From Thermoplasmata archaeon (GTDB taxonomy: Archaea > Thermoplasmatota > Thermoplasmata > Thermoplasmatales > Thermoplasmataceae), in contig JAJZZM010000012.1 of assembly GCA_021797555.1 (NCBI GenBank), forward strand, positions 116,615 through 180,614: a stretch of 64,000 nucleotides of DNA, in the 5' to 3' direction. Below the pieces are notes generated by a model. That model was not told the origin of the DNA. It made no database searches and saw nothing but the letters and a program-made list of their open reading frames with translations. This document shows, one piece after another, positions 36,067 through 46,061 of the stretch (its first letter is position 1; each line of letters starts with the position of its first letter). The translations under genes and the position numbers were made by a program.

Positions 36067-37473
36067 TTAATCATTTTTTGTGTATTCTATTTCACGTGAT
36101 ACATCCTCAATAGATCTACCTTTTGGTTCCGGTAAACATATTAATGTTATTACAAATGCTATTATAGAGAATACTGCAAGTATTACCATAAGATGCGTTA
36201 AACCGCTTACTATTATAAATGCATCAGCAAATGTACCTATAAATGCTCCCGTTTTACCACCCGCAGCAGATATGCCTGTACCTAAACCCCTCGTTGTAAC
36301 AGGGAATACTTCAGATGGGTATACAAAAGTTGTTACGTTAGGCCCGAACATCATAAAGAAGTAACTGAAACCATATAAAAGCAAAAATTCTGTGACGTAA
36401 GCACTCGAATCTAAAACCGGGAATAATGCTAATATTCCATATGAAAGCGCAAGCATTGCAAAACCAAGCAACTGTATAGGCTTTCTTCCAATTTTATCCA
36501 GTGTAAATGTTGCCAGCCAGTATCCGGGCAATGCTGCTACTGTAAAAATTATTGTTGAATATTCTGTTGATGTGGTTAATCCTGGCAAACCCTTTGCAGT
36601 TATTATTGTTGCAAATATCCTACTGGACATAATAGAATTGCCATAAAAAGCCCAGTCCATCAAAAACCATGCACCTGCAGTTCCTATCAATGTTATTAAA
36701 AATTTTCTATCCGTAAATAAGGTATACCATGGAGCATCTACCCTCTGATTACTATCCGAAACATTAACATTAATTCCTGTGTATGATTTTAAATTATTTG
36801 CAGCCTCCCTTGATCTTCCCATTGCCACGGTATATCTTGGTGGTTCAGGCAATTTTCTTCTGTAATATATAACTATTAAAGAGGGTATTGCACCTATTGC
36901 AAGCAATATTTTCCATGTGATATCAAGGGGTATACCACTTTTAAAAAATATTAATGCCAGTACTGAAGATACGATTAAACCCAGACTCTGCATTGAAAAT
37001 ATACTTCCTATATATTTGCCCCTTGATGTTATATTTGAATATTCAGACATTATAACAGAGGATGTTGCGTAGTCTCCACCTATGCCTATACCTAAAATAA
37101 ATCTCCACATAATTAAAATGTTAACATTATTAAAAGGAGTTAAAAATGCACTTCCCAGTGCACCTATAACTAATAATATTAATTCTGTGCCGTATATAGC
37201 TTTTCTGCCAAGATAATCTAAAAGCCTTCCAAATATAAGAGAGCCTATAACAGCTGCAATTAAAGAAATTGATCCAACCAGTGCACTTGCTGTTGTTGTC
37301 ATGTTTGTCCATCCAATCAATGGAAGAATTACTATTATTGTACCTATTATAAATAAATCATATGCATCTGTAAAAAAACCAAGGCCGGCAATTAATATTG
37401 TTTTTAAATGATAGGATCCTTTCCCATTATCAAGTGCTGCATTTATTGCGTCAATATTCCCGTTATCCCCCAT
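36067..37473 (-). CDS. MFS transporter, phosphate/organic-acid symporter-like (PHS or sugar-porter group)
   Basis: 468 residues with about twelve helices. AGLGFFTDAYDLFIIG near the first helix and GIGIGGDYATSSVIMSEY in the fourth-fifth helix region are close to the Pho84/PHS pattern; GRLLDYLGRKAIYG is the loop 2-3 motif and LDKIGRKPIQLLG its repeat. The C-terminal LPEPKGRSIEDVS is the PETKGR-like tail of sugar porters. Substrate uncertain: phosphate, sugars or carboxylates. It converges on the orphan pair. Confidence 0.83.
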   Translation of the reverse strand: MGDNGNIDAINAALDNGKGSYHLKTILIAGLGFFTDAYDLFIIGTIIVILPLIGWTNMTTTASALVGSISLIAAVIGSLIFGRLLDYLGRKAIYGTELILLVIGALGSAFLTPFNNVNILIMWRFILGIGIGGDYATSSVIMSEYSNITSRGKYIGSIFSMQSLGLIVSSVLALIFFKSGIPLDITWKILLAIGAIPSLIVIYYRRKLPEPPRYTVAMGRSREAANNLKSYTGINVNVSDSNQRVDAPWYTLFTDRKFLITLIGTAGAWFLMDWAFYGNSIMSSRIFATIITAKGLPGLTTSTEYSTIIFTVAALPGYWLATFTLDKIGRKPIQLLGFAMLALSYGILALFPVLDSSAYVTEFLLLYGFSYFFMMFGPNVTTFVYPSEVFPVTTRGLGTGISAAGGKTGAFIGTFADAFIIVSGLTHLMVILAVFSIIAFVITLICLPEPKGRSIEDVSREIEYTKND

Positions 37474-37542
37474 GAAATGTCATTTAAACATATACTATGT
37501 AAATATAAATATTATCTATATATAGTATATATTAATATATAT

Positions 37543-38427
37543 TTAAGCCGTATCATAGGAATTTTTACCTTCAATATATTTATGTACAGTTTCAATAAGC
37601 ATTGCTATTACTATAATTATTCCTCCTACTACTGTATACATCGTAGGTACCTCATCAATTATAATTATTGATGTTATTACTGCAAAAACTGGTTCTCCAA
37701 CATATATTACACCTGCTGCTGTTGGCTCTATATATAATAATGCTTTTGTATTTATTAATATTGCATATAAACTTGCAAATATAGCAGTAAATACTATTGT
37801 AAAAATCACTACGGGTACAACCAGCCCGGAAAAATCTACATGGAATGGCAAGAATAGAGATGACAAAACACCAACAACTAATAACTGATAAAATGTAAAT
37901 ACCATACTGTCCAGGAATTTTGTATATTTATATATATACACTGTTTGCAATGCATAAAATATGGCACATATAAATGTTAATATATCACCAAATGTATACT
38001 GTGATGAAAAATTAAATGATGACATTAATACAAGGCCGATAAAACCTATTGAAACAGCAAATACATCTATTTTATTTAATTTGATTTTTATATATAATAA
38101 TGATATTAACGGTAAGAGAATTACATACATGCCTGTAATCAAACCTGATTGTGAGGAAGTTGTATATTTTAAGCCCACAGTTTGAAAATAGTATGCTAGA
38201 AATAATAAAATACCCCCAATAATACCGAAAACAAGATTATTTTTTTCAAATAATTTTTTATTTTTAAAGATTAATGGTATCATTAAAACAGCGGATAATA
38301 AAAACCTCAGGGACAATAACAGTACCGGACTTATATAGAATAAAGCCAGTTTCATCATTGGAAAAGTTAATCCCCAGAAAAATACAACTGAAATTAATAA
38401 TAAAAAATATTTAATTTTTTTATTCAT
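37543..38427 (-). CDS. EamA/DMT-family transporter (RhaT/YdcZ superfamily)
   Basis: 294 residues forming ten hydrophobic helices in two repeated halves. The first half has FFWGLTFPMMKLAL, LRFLLSAVLMIPLIF and YFQTVGLKYTTSSQSGLITG. The second has YIEPTAAGVIYVGEPVFAVITSI, the hallmark Pro-Glu segment of EamA domains. Members export amino acids or metabolites; substrate not readable. It stands alone with a weak promoter-like AT tract before ATG 38427. Confidence 0.87.
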   Translation of the reverse strand: MNKKIKYFLLLISVVFFWGLTFPMMKLALFYISPVLLLSLRFLLSAVLMIPLIFKNKKLFEKNNLVFGIIGGILLFLAYYFQTVGLKYTTSSQSGLITGMYVILLPLISLLYIKIKLNKIDVFAVSIGFIGLVLMSSFNFSSQYTFGDILTFICAIFYALQTVYIYKYTKFLDSMVFTFYQLLVVGVLSSLFLPFHVDFSGLVVPVVIFTIVFTAIFASLYAILINTKALLYIEPTAAGVIYVGEPVFAVITSIIIIDEVPTMYTVVGGIIIVIAMLIETVHKYIEGKNSYDTA

Positions 38428-38688
38428 GAAGTTATGATATAATATAATTATTTATTAATTTTACTTCTATCAAATTTCTTCACAACCATATAATTTTACT
38501 AAAATGCAATAATAATTTAAATCATTTAATTTCCTGTAATAACATGGCATTTTACTATACTTTCCTTTGTGTACACATCTGTATGCTTATATATTATCCT
38601 ATTTTTATTTAATATCCTAGAATATTTTTTTTATTATCCCTGTTACGTTTGTTCTTTAAACGTTTCTTATTTCAGATATAACAACTAT

Positions 38689-39131
38689 TTAAATCCCAAA
38701 CTTTGAAAAGAAATATTGAACTAATTCAAAATCTACTCTGATTAACCTATCCTTATATGTTATTACTACCTTTTCCACTTTATGGTTAACGATCCAGTCA
38801 AGCATTCCAAAGAATCTTTTTCCTTTTTTAAATAATATTCCTGGTTCTATGCCTGAATAGATTGCACTGATTATATTACCACTCATGAAGCCCCACTGCT
38901 TTAACCGCTAGATCGGATTCTGCAAATAATTTTTTTGCTTTGAGGTTTAAATCCTTGCATAGATTACAGTTTTCTTCTTCACATCTTTATTCAGAATTCT
39001 GTAAACATACTCATCATTGTAATTTACATCTTGTTTGGCATTAAAGTATATCCTATTCTTCCATCTTTTGCCTATACGTGGAGTGTTTTCCTTGATATCT
39101 GGAGGATATTCAAAACTTCACTGGATTTCAT
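38689..39131 (-). pseudogene. Decayed IS607-family serine recombinase (tnpA)
   Basis: Read 5' to 3' on the minus strand from 39131: MKSSEVLNILQISRKTLHV is the MerR-like helix-turn-helix, cut by TAG (39072-39074), then AKDGRIGYT; a frameshift near 39055 leads to NYNDEYVYRILNKDVKKKTV and IYARI, the start of the resolvase domain. TAA (38947-38949) and TAG (38908-38910) interrupt it before GFMSGNIISAIYSGIEPGIL and VEKVVITYKDRLIRVDFELV, the conserved serine-recombinase block of IS607. The protein ends about 40-60 residues short. So the gene has three stops, a frameshift and a truncated end. Confidence 0.85.
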
Positions 39132-39222
39132 AGTTAATATCTTAATAATATAGTGTAAAGTTATTACTTTCAATGACTATAGAAAATACTATATATATAT
39201 TATTTATAAATTTTATATATTA

Positions 39223-40368
39223 TCATGATTTGAATATGAAATATTTTAATAACTGTGGTTTTCTTAAAAGTATTGATAATACAATTTTGGCAGGATAATC
39301 AATATCGCCTAACCTGTTTATCATTTTTATTACATCTTCATTATTTATTTTTTCATATATCTTATTTAATAATTTATCATTTGTACTTATTCCTGAAAAA
39401 TAATTCTGTATTAGCCTATCTACAAATAATTCTTTGCCTATCTCTTTTTTCCATAGTTTCTGGTAATATTTTAATGAATCCTCTGAAAAATCACCATTAT
39501 TAAATGCATTATCCAAGGCAGTATAAGCGTTTTTTGCTGATATTATGCCAGTATATATGCCGCCTCCGGATAAGGGCTTGACTATGCCTGCAGCATCACC
39601 AAGCAATAAAGATCTATTGCCATATGTTTTTTTTAAATAATTTATCGGTATTGGCCCGGAGTTTATACCTAATATTTTTGACCCGTCAAATTTATTATTA
39701 ATATTTTTAAAATATTTTATTGCTGTAACATGGTCAACGCCGACGCCAATTCTTGTTATTTCACCTGATGGGACAGCCCAGCCAAAAAATCCCTTGCTGT
39801 TCTCCGAACCTATAAAAACATTAACATCATCCTGATCCTCTAAATAAAATGACGAATCAACCTGATATGTTGATATTATTTTTTCTGGCCTTTCATAATT
39901 TAATACCCTTCTAATAGTGCTATTTGCACCATCTGCTCCCACTACTACCTCTGATTTTGCGTATTTAATTTCTCCGTCCTGCTTATATTTTACCTCAGCA
40001 TATTCATCGCTTATTGTTGCATCAATTACTCTAGAGTGAACATGTAAATCTGTTCCTGCAGATATTGCCATAGCCGATGCATCCTTGTCAAAATCATCCC
40101 TGTACATTACTATTGTTTTTTCTCCCTTTGATATATGTATAAATTTATTATTTGGAAAATAAACGTTTGCACCATGAACTTCGTTTATCTTTGCCTTTGA
40201 ATCTATATATTTAAAAACCCTTTCCGAAACTAAGCCAGTGCATTCAACAGGTTTTCCTATTTCCTTATGCTCTTCAAGTTGTAATACTTTATAACCGTTT
40301 TTAGATAATAAATATGATAAATATGAACCTGAAGGACCGGCACCTGAAACTATAACATCGTACACCAT
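39223..40368 (-). CDS. Geranylgeranyl reductase family flavoprotein
   Basis: 381 residues. FAD Rossmann motif VSGAGPSGSYLS at 7-18, ECTGLVS in the PxxCxG-like substrate/FAD region, GADGANSTIRR, and GDAAGIVKPLSGGGIYTG, all typical of geranylgeranyl reductases that saturate the double bonds of archaeal membrane lipids. A C-terminal helical domain follows. With the ipk and fni genes 20 kb away it belongs to isoprenoid lipid synthesis. Exact substrate (archaetidyl lipid or quinone side chain) is uncertain. Confidence 0.87.
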   Translation of the reverse strand: MVYDVIVSGAGPSGSYLSYLLSKNGYKVLQLEEHKEIGKPVECTGLVSERVFKYIDSKAKINEVHGANVYFPNNKFIHISKGEKTIVMYRDDFDKDASAMAISAGTDLHVHSRVIDATISDEYAEVKYKQDGEIKYAKSEVVVGADGANSTIRRVLNYERPEKIISTYQVDSSFYLEDQDDVNVFIGSENSKGFFGWAVPSGEITRIGVGVDHVTAIKYFKNINNKFDGSKILGINSGPIPINYLKKTYGNRSLLLGDAAGIVKPLSGGGIYTGIISAKNAYTALDNAFNNGDFSEDSLKYYQKLWKKEIGKELFVDRLIQNYFSGISTNDKLLNKIYEKINNEDVIKMINRLGDIDYPAKIVLSILLRKPQLLKYFIFKS

Positions 40369-40466
40369 TAATTATATAATTTTAATATTTATACTTTTAA
40401 TAATGAACAGTGAAAATTTAAAAAGGCAAATAATAAAATTTAATAATGTATTATAAATATATTTAT

Positions 40467-40985
40467 ATGATTATAAGGGATTTAAAATTTAATGATTTTA
40501 ATGATGTTGTAAGCAATTATTATTCATATTATGATGAGGTAAAATATGATCAGAATTTTGGCATTATATTTTATAATAATAAACCCAATTTAATATCTGA
40601 GGTTGACTGGTTTGCCAATGAATATAAATTAATGTTAAAAAAATATGCTATTGTTATGGTCGCCGAGGAAAATAACCATGTTGTGGGATTATGCGATATT
40701 ATAAGTGAAAGACCCGGATCTGAAATAAGCCACAGTGCAACTCTTGGAATGGCCATAAAAAAAGAGTTCAGGTCAATAGGCATTGGAAAAACCCTTTTGG
40801 ATAAATCTATAGAAAAAGCAAAAAATATTTTTGAGGTTATTTATCTGTCAGTTTTTGAAACAAATTACGTTGCAAGGCGTTTGTATACCTCAGCAGGTTT
40901 CAAGGAAATTGGAATAAAAGAAAATGCAATTAAGCGCAATAATAATTATATAAATGAGATAATAATGGAATTGGTATTAAAATAA
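40467..40985 (+). CDS. GNAT-family N-acetyltransferase (RimI-like)
   Basis: 172 residues. The GNAT core is visible: VMVAEENNHVVGLCDII, ATLGMAIKKEFRSIGIGKTLLD (acetyl-CoA loop R-S-I-G-I-G-K), VIYLSVFETNYVARRLYTSAGFKEIG. ATG 40467 is preferred over 40446 because TTTAATAA is centred about 25 nt upstream. Could acetylate a protein N-terminus or a small amine. Confidence 0.83.
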   Translation: MIIRDLKFNDFNDVVSNYYSYYDEVKYDQNFGIIFYNNKPNLISEVDWFANEYKLMLKKYAIVMVAEENNHVVGLCDIISERPGSEISHSATLGMAIKKEFRSIGIGKTLLDKSIEKAKNIFEVIYLSVFETNYVARRLYTSAGFKEIGIKENAIKRNNNYINEIIMELVLK

Positions 40986-41641
40986 TAGATTATTTTATTA
41001 GTTAATAAATTGAAATATAAAATTAACTTTTTAAATAAATTTTATAGGTATTTCCAATAAGTTGACTTAAATATTGATTCGCTGTGATATTAATAAACCT
41101 TATAATACTTAATTAATATTTTTTCATGATATTATCGATGCATTTTGTGATATACCTATGCTAAAGCATTAAGGCTTCCTGTTTCATGGGCTGCGCTTGC
41201 CTTAACATGCCTGTATTAGGTTCTTCTAAGTCACTGGTATCTGGCTCCACAGGCCTAAATTCCCTTAGTTGCCCACCGATACATTTACATTATATTTCTT
41301 AAAACAATTATTTACTTTTTTATTTTTAATTATTAATAATTTATTTAATTCTATAATTTCATAATATAATGGTATTGATGTTATTTTTGATTTAAAATTT
41401 AACCTTTCTATTTTAAATCCTTTCTATTTTAATTCATACAATCCTCTTATATTGTCCATAGCCTGGCATATTATCTCTTCCTTAATATGTGATGCCTGAT
41501 GTTTTAATCTCCTTTATATTACTTTTTTTGATTTCAACATAACAAATATAAATAAAAATTTACCCTGATTTATTATAGCAATATTACCTTCAATCATATA
41601 TGATGAAATAATAAATTTATCTTATGAATATATTATAATTT
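40986..41641. other. Gap containing a tnpB relic and the thrB promoter
   Basis: 656 bp with no intact gene. Bases 41161-41459 hold an eroded TnpB (separate entry). Bases 40986-41160 show only AT-rich DNA, and 41460-41641 contains the thrB upstream region with a TATA-like tract. Confidence 0.5.
41161..41459 (-). pseudogene. Decayed TnpB (IS605/IS607-type RNA-guided nuclease) with deletion
   Basis: On the minus strand from ATG 41459 one frame reads MDNIRGLYELK, TAG (41424-41426), KGFKIERLNFKSKITSIPLY, and on to KKYNVNVSVGN; a frameshift then gives LREFRPVEPDTSDLEE and ends PMKQEALML-stop at 41161-41163. The first part matches the N-terminal strand region of TnpB (ELKKKG..V..LRFKS), the second the NADxNAS zinc-ribbon end and the xxPVE...KQEA tail of archaeal TnpB. 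The central RuvC core has been deleted. It is probably the partner of the IS607 relic 2 kb away, moved or from another copy. Confidence 0.6.
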
Positions 41642-42553
41642 ATGGAATCAGAAAAAATAAGTTACTCTTCATCGGCAAACCTTGGACCCGGATATGATAT
41701 ATTATCATTGAGCCATAAAGCCTTTTTTGATAAAGTAAGAATAGAAACATCAAATGGTAGCGAAAAAATAATGATAATTTCAGAAAATACGCCATTAAAT
41801 CCTGAAAAAAATACGGCGGGGTTAAGCATAATGAAAATTATGGAGGATAAAAACATAAATGAAAAAATAAATATATACATAGAGAAAGGCATTCCAATAG
41901 GTCTTGGCCTGGGAAGCAGTGGTGCATCCTCTTCTGCTGCAGTAAAAGCATTTAATGAATTGTTTGATTTAAATTTAAGCAATGATGAAATGGTTTATTA
42001 TTCAATGTATGGTGAAATCGCAGCAGCAGGGTCAGCACATCCGGATAATGTTTCATCAGGAATTTATGGTGGTCTAACGTTAATTACATCGGTTGAACCA
42101 TTAAATGTAAAAAAAATTGACATAAATTATGACTTAAATATATTATTAATTATACCAGAAATGAATATGAATAATAAAACAATGTATGCAAGGTCATTAG
42201 TTCCAAAAACTGTAGATATGACAGATCATATAAAAAATTCAGAATATTTATCAGAGTTGATTTATGGCTTTTTAAAGGGTGATCGCAATTCTATAAGATA
42301 TGGGATGAATGATGTTATAGTTGAAAGAGCGAGGAGCCCCATGTTCCCATATTATTATGCCATAAAGGAAAAGGCAATAAAAAATAATGCAATTTCTGCC
42401 TGTATAAGTGGTGCAGGGCCTACAATTTTAATATTTATTGATGAATATTCAGATAAGAATAACATATTAAATGACGTAAAAAATATTATGAGTTCATTTA
42501 AAACAGATTATAAAATTATTGAAACAGATATTATGGAGGGATATTATGAGTAG
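41642..42553 (+). CDS. thrB: Homoserine kinase
   Basis: 303 residues, GHMP kinase. The N-terminal [11 protein letters not shown] matches motif 1, the ATP loop is [17 protein letters not shown] at about 83-99, and [11 protein letters not shown] is motif 3. Makes O-phosphohomoserine, precursor of threonine and, in plants and archaea, of cystathionine. It overlaps the downstream cystathionine synthase gene by 8 bp, so O-phosphohomoserine is the likely link. Confidence 0.93.
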   Translation: MESEKISYSSSANLGPGYDILSLSHKAFFDKVRIETSNGSEKIMIISENTPLNPEKNTAGLSIMKIMEDKNINEKINIYIEKGIPIGLGLGSSGASSSAAVKAFNELFDLNLSNDEMVYYSMYGEIAAAGSAHPDNVSSGIYGGLTLITSVEPLNVKKIDINYDLNILLIIPEMNMNNKTMYARSLVPKTVDMTDHIKNSEYLSELIYGFLKGDRNSIRYGMNDVIVERARSPMFPYYYAIKEKAIKNNAISACISGAGPTILIFIDEYSDKNNILNDVKNIMSSFKTDYKIIETDIMEGYYE

Positions 42554-43646
42554 CAATATTAATGATAATGTAAATGATGTATATGCAACGCCATTAACAT
42601 TTCCTATATACCAGACAAGCTCATATATTATTCCAGGTGGAGAAAAATACAGGTATACCAGGGAATATAACCCTACAGTTGAAAATCTTGGATTAAAAAT
42701 AAAGGAATTGGAATATGCAGAATCATATAATGTATTTTCTTCAGGCATGGGTGCAATTACCACAACCTTATTGTCATTGCTAAAACCTGGGGACCGCGCA
42801 TTAACACATTTAGATACATTTGCAAGGTCCTATCATTTCTTTAAGGACTTTTTAGGAACATGGGGCGTAAAAGTTGATATATCAAATCCGGGAACTGATA
42901 ATATATTAAAAAACATAAAGGAGGATACAAAACTTGTGTTCATAGAAAGTCTGACAAATCCCATTCTGAGGGTAAATGATATTAAGGAAATATCAGAAAA
43001 ATGCAAAAAAGTTAATGCAATTTTAATTGTGGATTCAACATTTTCTACACCGGTAAATATAAACCCCATTAAATTGGGTGCCGATATAGTAATACATAGC
43101 TCATCAAAATTTATTGCCGGACATAATAATGTTATTTCCGGTCTTGCTGCAGGAAGGTCTGATTTAATGGAAAAAATTGATGCTATGAGAAGGACTCTGG
43201 GTACATCTCTTGATCCTAACTCTGCATTTTTAACGGACAATGGCATTAAAACATTAAAATTAAGGATGGAAAAAATAAATTATAATGCAATGAAAATAGC
43301 AGAATTTTTATATAACAATAAAAAAATAACCAATACAATATATCCCGGACTTGAAAATCATCAGGATTATGATATAGCCAGAGAATATATGAGAGGCTAT
43401 TCCGGGATAGTAGATTTTGAAATAAGCGGTGATGTAAATAATTTCTTTAGAAAATTAAAATTAATAGTTCCTTCAAATACATTAGGTGGGGTGAACACAA
43501 TAATCGCAAATCCATTTACGATGTCTCATAGATCATTAAATAAGGATGAATTGGATATATTAAATGTAACCGATAAATTCATGAGGTTATCTGTAGGCAT
43601 AGAGGATTATAATGATATAATAAATGATCTAAACAGTGCATTATAA
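42546..43646 (+). CDS. Cystathionine gamma-synthase/lyase family PLP enzyme
   Basis: 366 residues, Cys/Met metabolism fold-type I PLP enzyme. [41 protein letters not shown], and the PLP lysine in [12 protein letters not shown]. Lyase and synthase activities cannot be told apart by sequence; coupling to thrB favours use of phosphohomoserine. ATG 42546 is preceded by GGAGG 6 nt away and lies inside the end of thrB; an earlier ATG at 42519 lacks a ribosome site. Confidence 0.88.
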   Translation: MSSNINDNVNDVYATPLTFPIYQTSSYIIPGGEKYRYTREYNPTVENLGLKIKELEYAESYNVFSSGMGAITTTLLSLLKPGDRALTHLDTFARSYHFFKDFLGTWGVKVDISNPGTDNILKNIKEDTKLVFIESLTNPILRVNDIKEISEKCKKVNAILIVDSTFSTPVNINPIKLGADIVIHSSSKFIAGHNNVISGLAAGRSDLMEKIDAMRRTLGTSLDPNSAFLTDNGIKTLKLRMEKINYNAMKIAEFLYNNKKITNTIYPGLENHQDYDIAREYMRGYSGIVDFEISGDVNNFFRKLKLIVPSNTLGGVNTIIANPFTMSHRSLNKDELDILNVTDKFMRLSVGIEDYNDIINDLNSAL

Positions 43647-44237
43647 TTCTAATTTACTTTTAATGTAATTTTTTATTTTCTCTTTTGTTTCATCGTAATT
43701 TATGTTATCAACAAGTAAAACATTTTTATTTTTGCTATTTTCTATTGAATAATTTGATATAACTTTATAAACATCAAGCTGATTTATTAACCTTTCACCA
43801 GGAGAATTGAAATGCGTATAATTTATTCTTGATTTTAATCTGTTTTTATGTATATTTATGTCTGATATATCAATGTATATTGGAATTATTTTATTAAAAA
43901 TATTTTTATCAATAAGTTCGGGTAAAAAATATAATGTTTCCAATATAAGCTGTTCACCATTTTTTATTGACCTGTTAAGAATGGCATTTATACCCTTATA
44001 TATTATTTTTGTTTGATCTAAATAACCATTTATTATATTTTTTTCAGTTTTTTCTCCGTAAAATTTATATGCCTCATATACACTTTTATTTAAAATACTA
44101 TCATTGTATGGCCTTAAAAATTCTCTTAAATAATCACCAGATAATATTATATTTATATTAAATTCCCTTGCAAGATAACCGGAAATACTTGTTTTTCCAA
44201 CACCTGGAATTCCACCTATTATTATAACAGGAATCAT
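43641..44237 (-). CDS. P-loop kinase, 2-phosphoglycerate kinase-like
   Basis: 198 residues. Walker A GGIPGVGKTS at 8-17, then LSGDYLREFLRPYN and a helix rich in aromatic residues, ILETLYFLPELI and the lid-like RINYTHFNSPGE. The arrangement resembles archaeal 2-phosphoglycerate kinases (cyclic 2,3-diphosphoglycerate synthesis) and related nucleoside/sugar kinases. The full-length enzyme of methanogens is longer (about 300 residues), so this short form may have another substrate. It overlaps the convergent cystathionine synthase gene by 6 bp. Confidence 0.65.
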   Translation of the reverse strand: MIPVIIIGGIPGVGKTSISGYLAREFNINIILSGDYLREFLRPYNDSILNKSVYEAYKFYGEKTEKNIINGYLDQTKIIYKGINAILNRSIKNGEQLILETLYFLPELIDKNIFNKIIPIYIDISDINIHKNRLKSRINYTHFNSPGERLINQLDVYKVISNYSIENSKNKNVLLVDNINYDETKEKIKNYIKSKLEL

Positions 44238-44783
44238 ACAGGTTCATATTAAAAGGATTATTAATTTTTTACATTATTAATTTATTTTATTATTTTTAAT
44301 TATAGGGTTATTTTTATGTAATATAAATATATGGCCAGTAAAATAAATAGTATGATATTTACTGTTTTATTCTATATTTTCAGGGCATTACAATTTATAA
44401 CAGTACAAAATTGAGTACCCCCATATTTCCGGTTTCTTCCTCCTTTCTAATGACTGTGTGCTTAGGGTTGATTTTGTGTTTTCCATAACCCAACGGTTTC
44501 AACGTTTGTGTTTATGCTTAACTTATTATCTGTATTTAGAATTTAAATGGTGTTGTTATTTTCATGATAATTAAATTTTTACGTTGAAATTATTATGGAG
44601 GCCATATTATTGTTATTAAAATTTTTGTTTCCTGTAACTTTATATATAATAGTTAAAATAATAATTCAGGATAGTTTATTTATTGGATTATATGGATAAT
44701 TATTTATACCGTATTTATTATATTTTAAGTTATAAGATTATCAATAAATTTTTAAATGATAAAATAATGTCTAATAGATTATT
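44238..44783. other. Gap with a short GC-richer island
   Basis: 546 bp between the kinase and sod. Bases 44405-44520 have more GC than the rest, and on the minus strand read LKPLGYGKHKINPKHTVIRK and a further 15 residues to TAA, with stops upstream. This may be the remains of a coding element; family not recognised. The sod promoter (TTTAAATG near 44752) lies at the right end. Confidence 0.35.
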
Positions 44784-45407
44784 ATGGCAGTAGAAACATG
44801 GGAAGTAAAAGATAAATTAAAACCAAGAGGATTGGATGGCATATCAGACCAGCAAATAGATTATCATTTTAATGTACATTATAAGGGATATGTAACAAAA
44901 CTGAACGAAATATGGTCAAAACTACCCGATGTTGATCTGGGAAAGGCAAATCAGAATTACAGCGACTTAAGGGAAATGAAGCTTGAAGAATCATTCAACT
45001 ATGATGGATCAATGTTGCATGAGTATTACTTTGAATCTCTGAGCAAGGAACATGTTGAAATGCCTGCTTCAGTAAAGGAACAGATAGATAAGGATTTTGG
45101 AGGCTATGATAATTTCGTAAAATTATTCAAGGCAGTTGGAACAGCATTCAGGGGCTGGGCGCATTTAATATTTGATTTAAACTATGGAAAATTAAGAATC
45201 ATAGGTGCAGATATACATAGTGCTGGAGCCATATGGAATGCTTTAATGATATTGCCTTTAGATGTCTATGAACATGCATACTATACAGATTATGGAGCAA
45301 TGAGAGCACCTTATCTGGACGCATTCATGAAAAATGTTAACTGGAAAGTCGTTGAAAAAAGACTTGCCAGAGCAAAAAGAACATACGAAGCTTTCAAGAA
45401 AGAATAA
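44784..45407 (+). CDS. sod: Superoxide dismutase, Fe/Mn type
   Basis: 207 residues. Dismutates superoxide in the cytoplasm. The four metal ligands are in place: His28 (DYHFNVHYKGYV), His79 (MLHEYYFESL), Asp160 and His164 (LPLDVYEHAYYTDYG). Metal preference (Fe, Mn or either) is not readable. A T-rich run after the stop (45408-45423) would terminate transcription, although the next gene starts 17 bp later. Confidence 0.96.
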   Translation: MAVETWEVKDKLKPRGLDGISDQQIDYHFNVHYKGYVTKLNEIWSKLPDVDLGKANQNYSDLREMKLEESFNYDGSMLHEYYFESLSKEHVEMPASVKEQIDKDFGGYDNFVKLFKAVGTAFRGWAHLIFDLNYGKLRIIGADIHSAGAIWNALMILPLDVYEHAYYTDYGAMRAPYLDAFMKNVNWKVVEKRLARAKRTYEAFKKE

Positions 45408-45424
45408 ATTTTTTTTAATTTTTT

Positions 45425-46057
45425 ATGATTGAACTTAATGATGAACTTTCTAAGAGGATAAATGATATAAAGCTTCATTACAATAAAAAGATAAATGATA
45501 GAGTTATAGATTTTATGAACATTGGCAAATCGGGCAACAAATCACTGTTTATTGAATTGTGTTTCTGCATATTGACTGCAAATACATCAGCAGAAATGGG
45601 AATAAAAACACAGAAATATATTATGAGTGGATTTATAGAGTATGACCGTGATAAATTAAGAGACGAACTAAAAAAAGTAAAATATAGATTTTATAATAAA
45701 AGAACAGATTATATAGTAAATGCAAGGTTTATAATAAATGATTTAACAGGATTGTTATCCGGGAATAATAAAACATACATAAGAGAATATTTGGTAAATA
45801 ATATAAAGGGAGTTGGCTACAAAGAAGCCTCACATTTTTTGAGGAATATTGGAGTGTTTGACTTCGCAATACTGGATAAACACATAATGAAAATTTTAAA
45901 AGAGTATAATTACATAGATGAAATAAAATTAAGTTCAAAAAATGATTATTTAAAAACTGAGAAAATTTTCAATGAAATAGCAAAAAGCTATAAATTAAAA
46001 CCAGGAATATTTGATTTATATTTATGGAAAATAGCAACAGATAAAATATTAAAGTGA
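45425..46057 (+). CDS. N-glycosylase/DNA lyase, archaeal Ogg2 type
   Basis: 210 residues, HhH-GPD fold. The helix-hairpin-helix NNIKGVGYKEASHFLRNIG contains the catalytic Lys133, and FAILDKHI carries Asp151, the Ogg2 pair. Ogg2 removes 8-oxoguanine and nicks the abasic site. It fits an oxidative-stress cluster with sod just upstream. Cotranscribed with the putative nuclease 4 bp downstream. Confidence 0.88.
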   Translation: MIELNDELSKRINDIKLHYNKKINDRVIDFMNIGKSGNKSLFIELCFCILTANTSAEMGIKTQKYIMSGFIEYDRDKLRDELKKVKYRFYNKRTDYIVNARFIINDLTGLLSGNNKTYIREYLVNNIKGVGYKEASHFLRNIGVFDFAILDKHIMKILKEYNYIDEIKLSSKNDYLKTEKIFNEIAKSYKLKPGIFDLYLWKIATDKILK

Positions 46058-46061
46058 TAGC

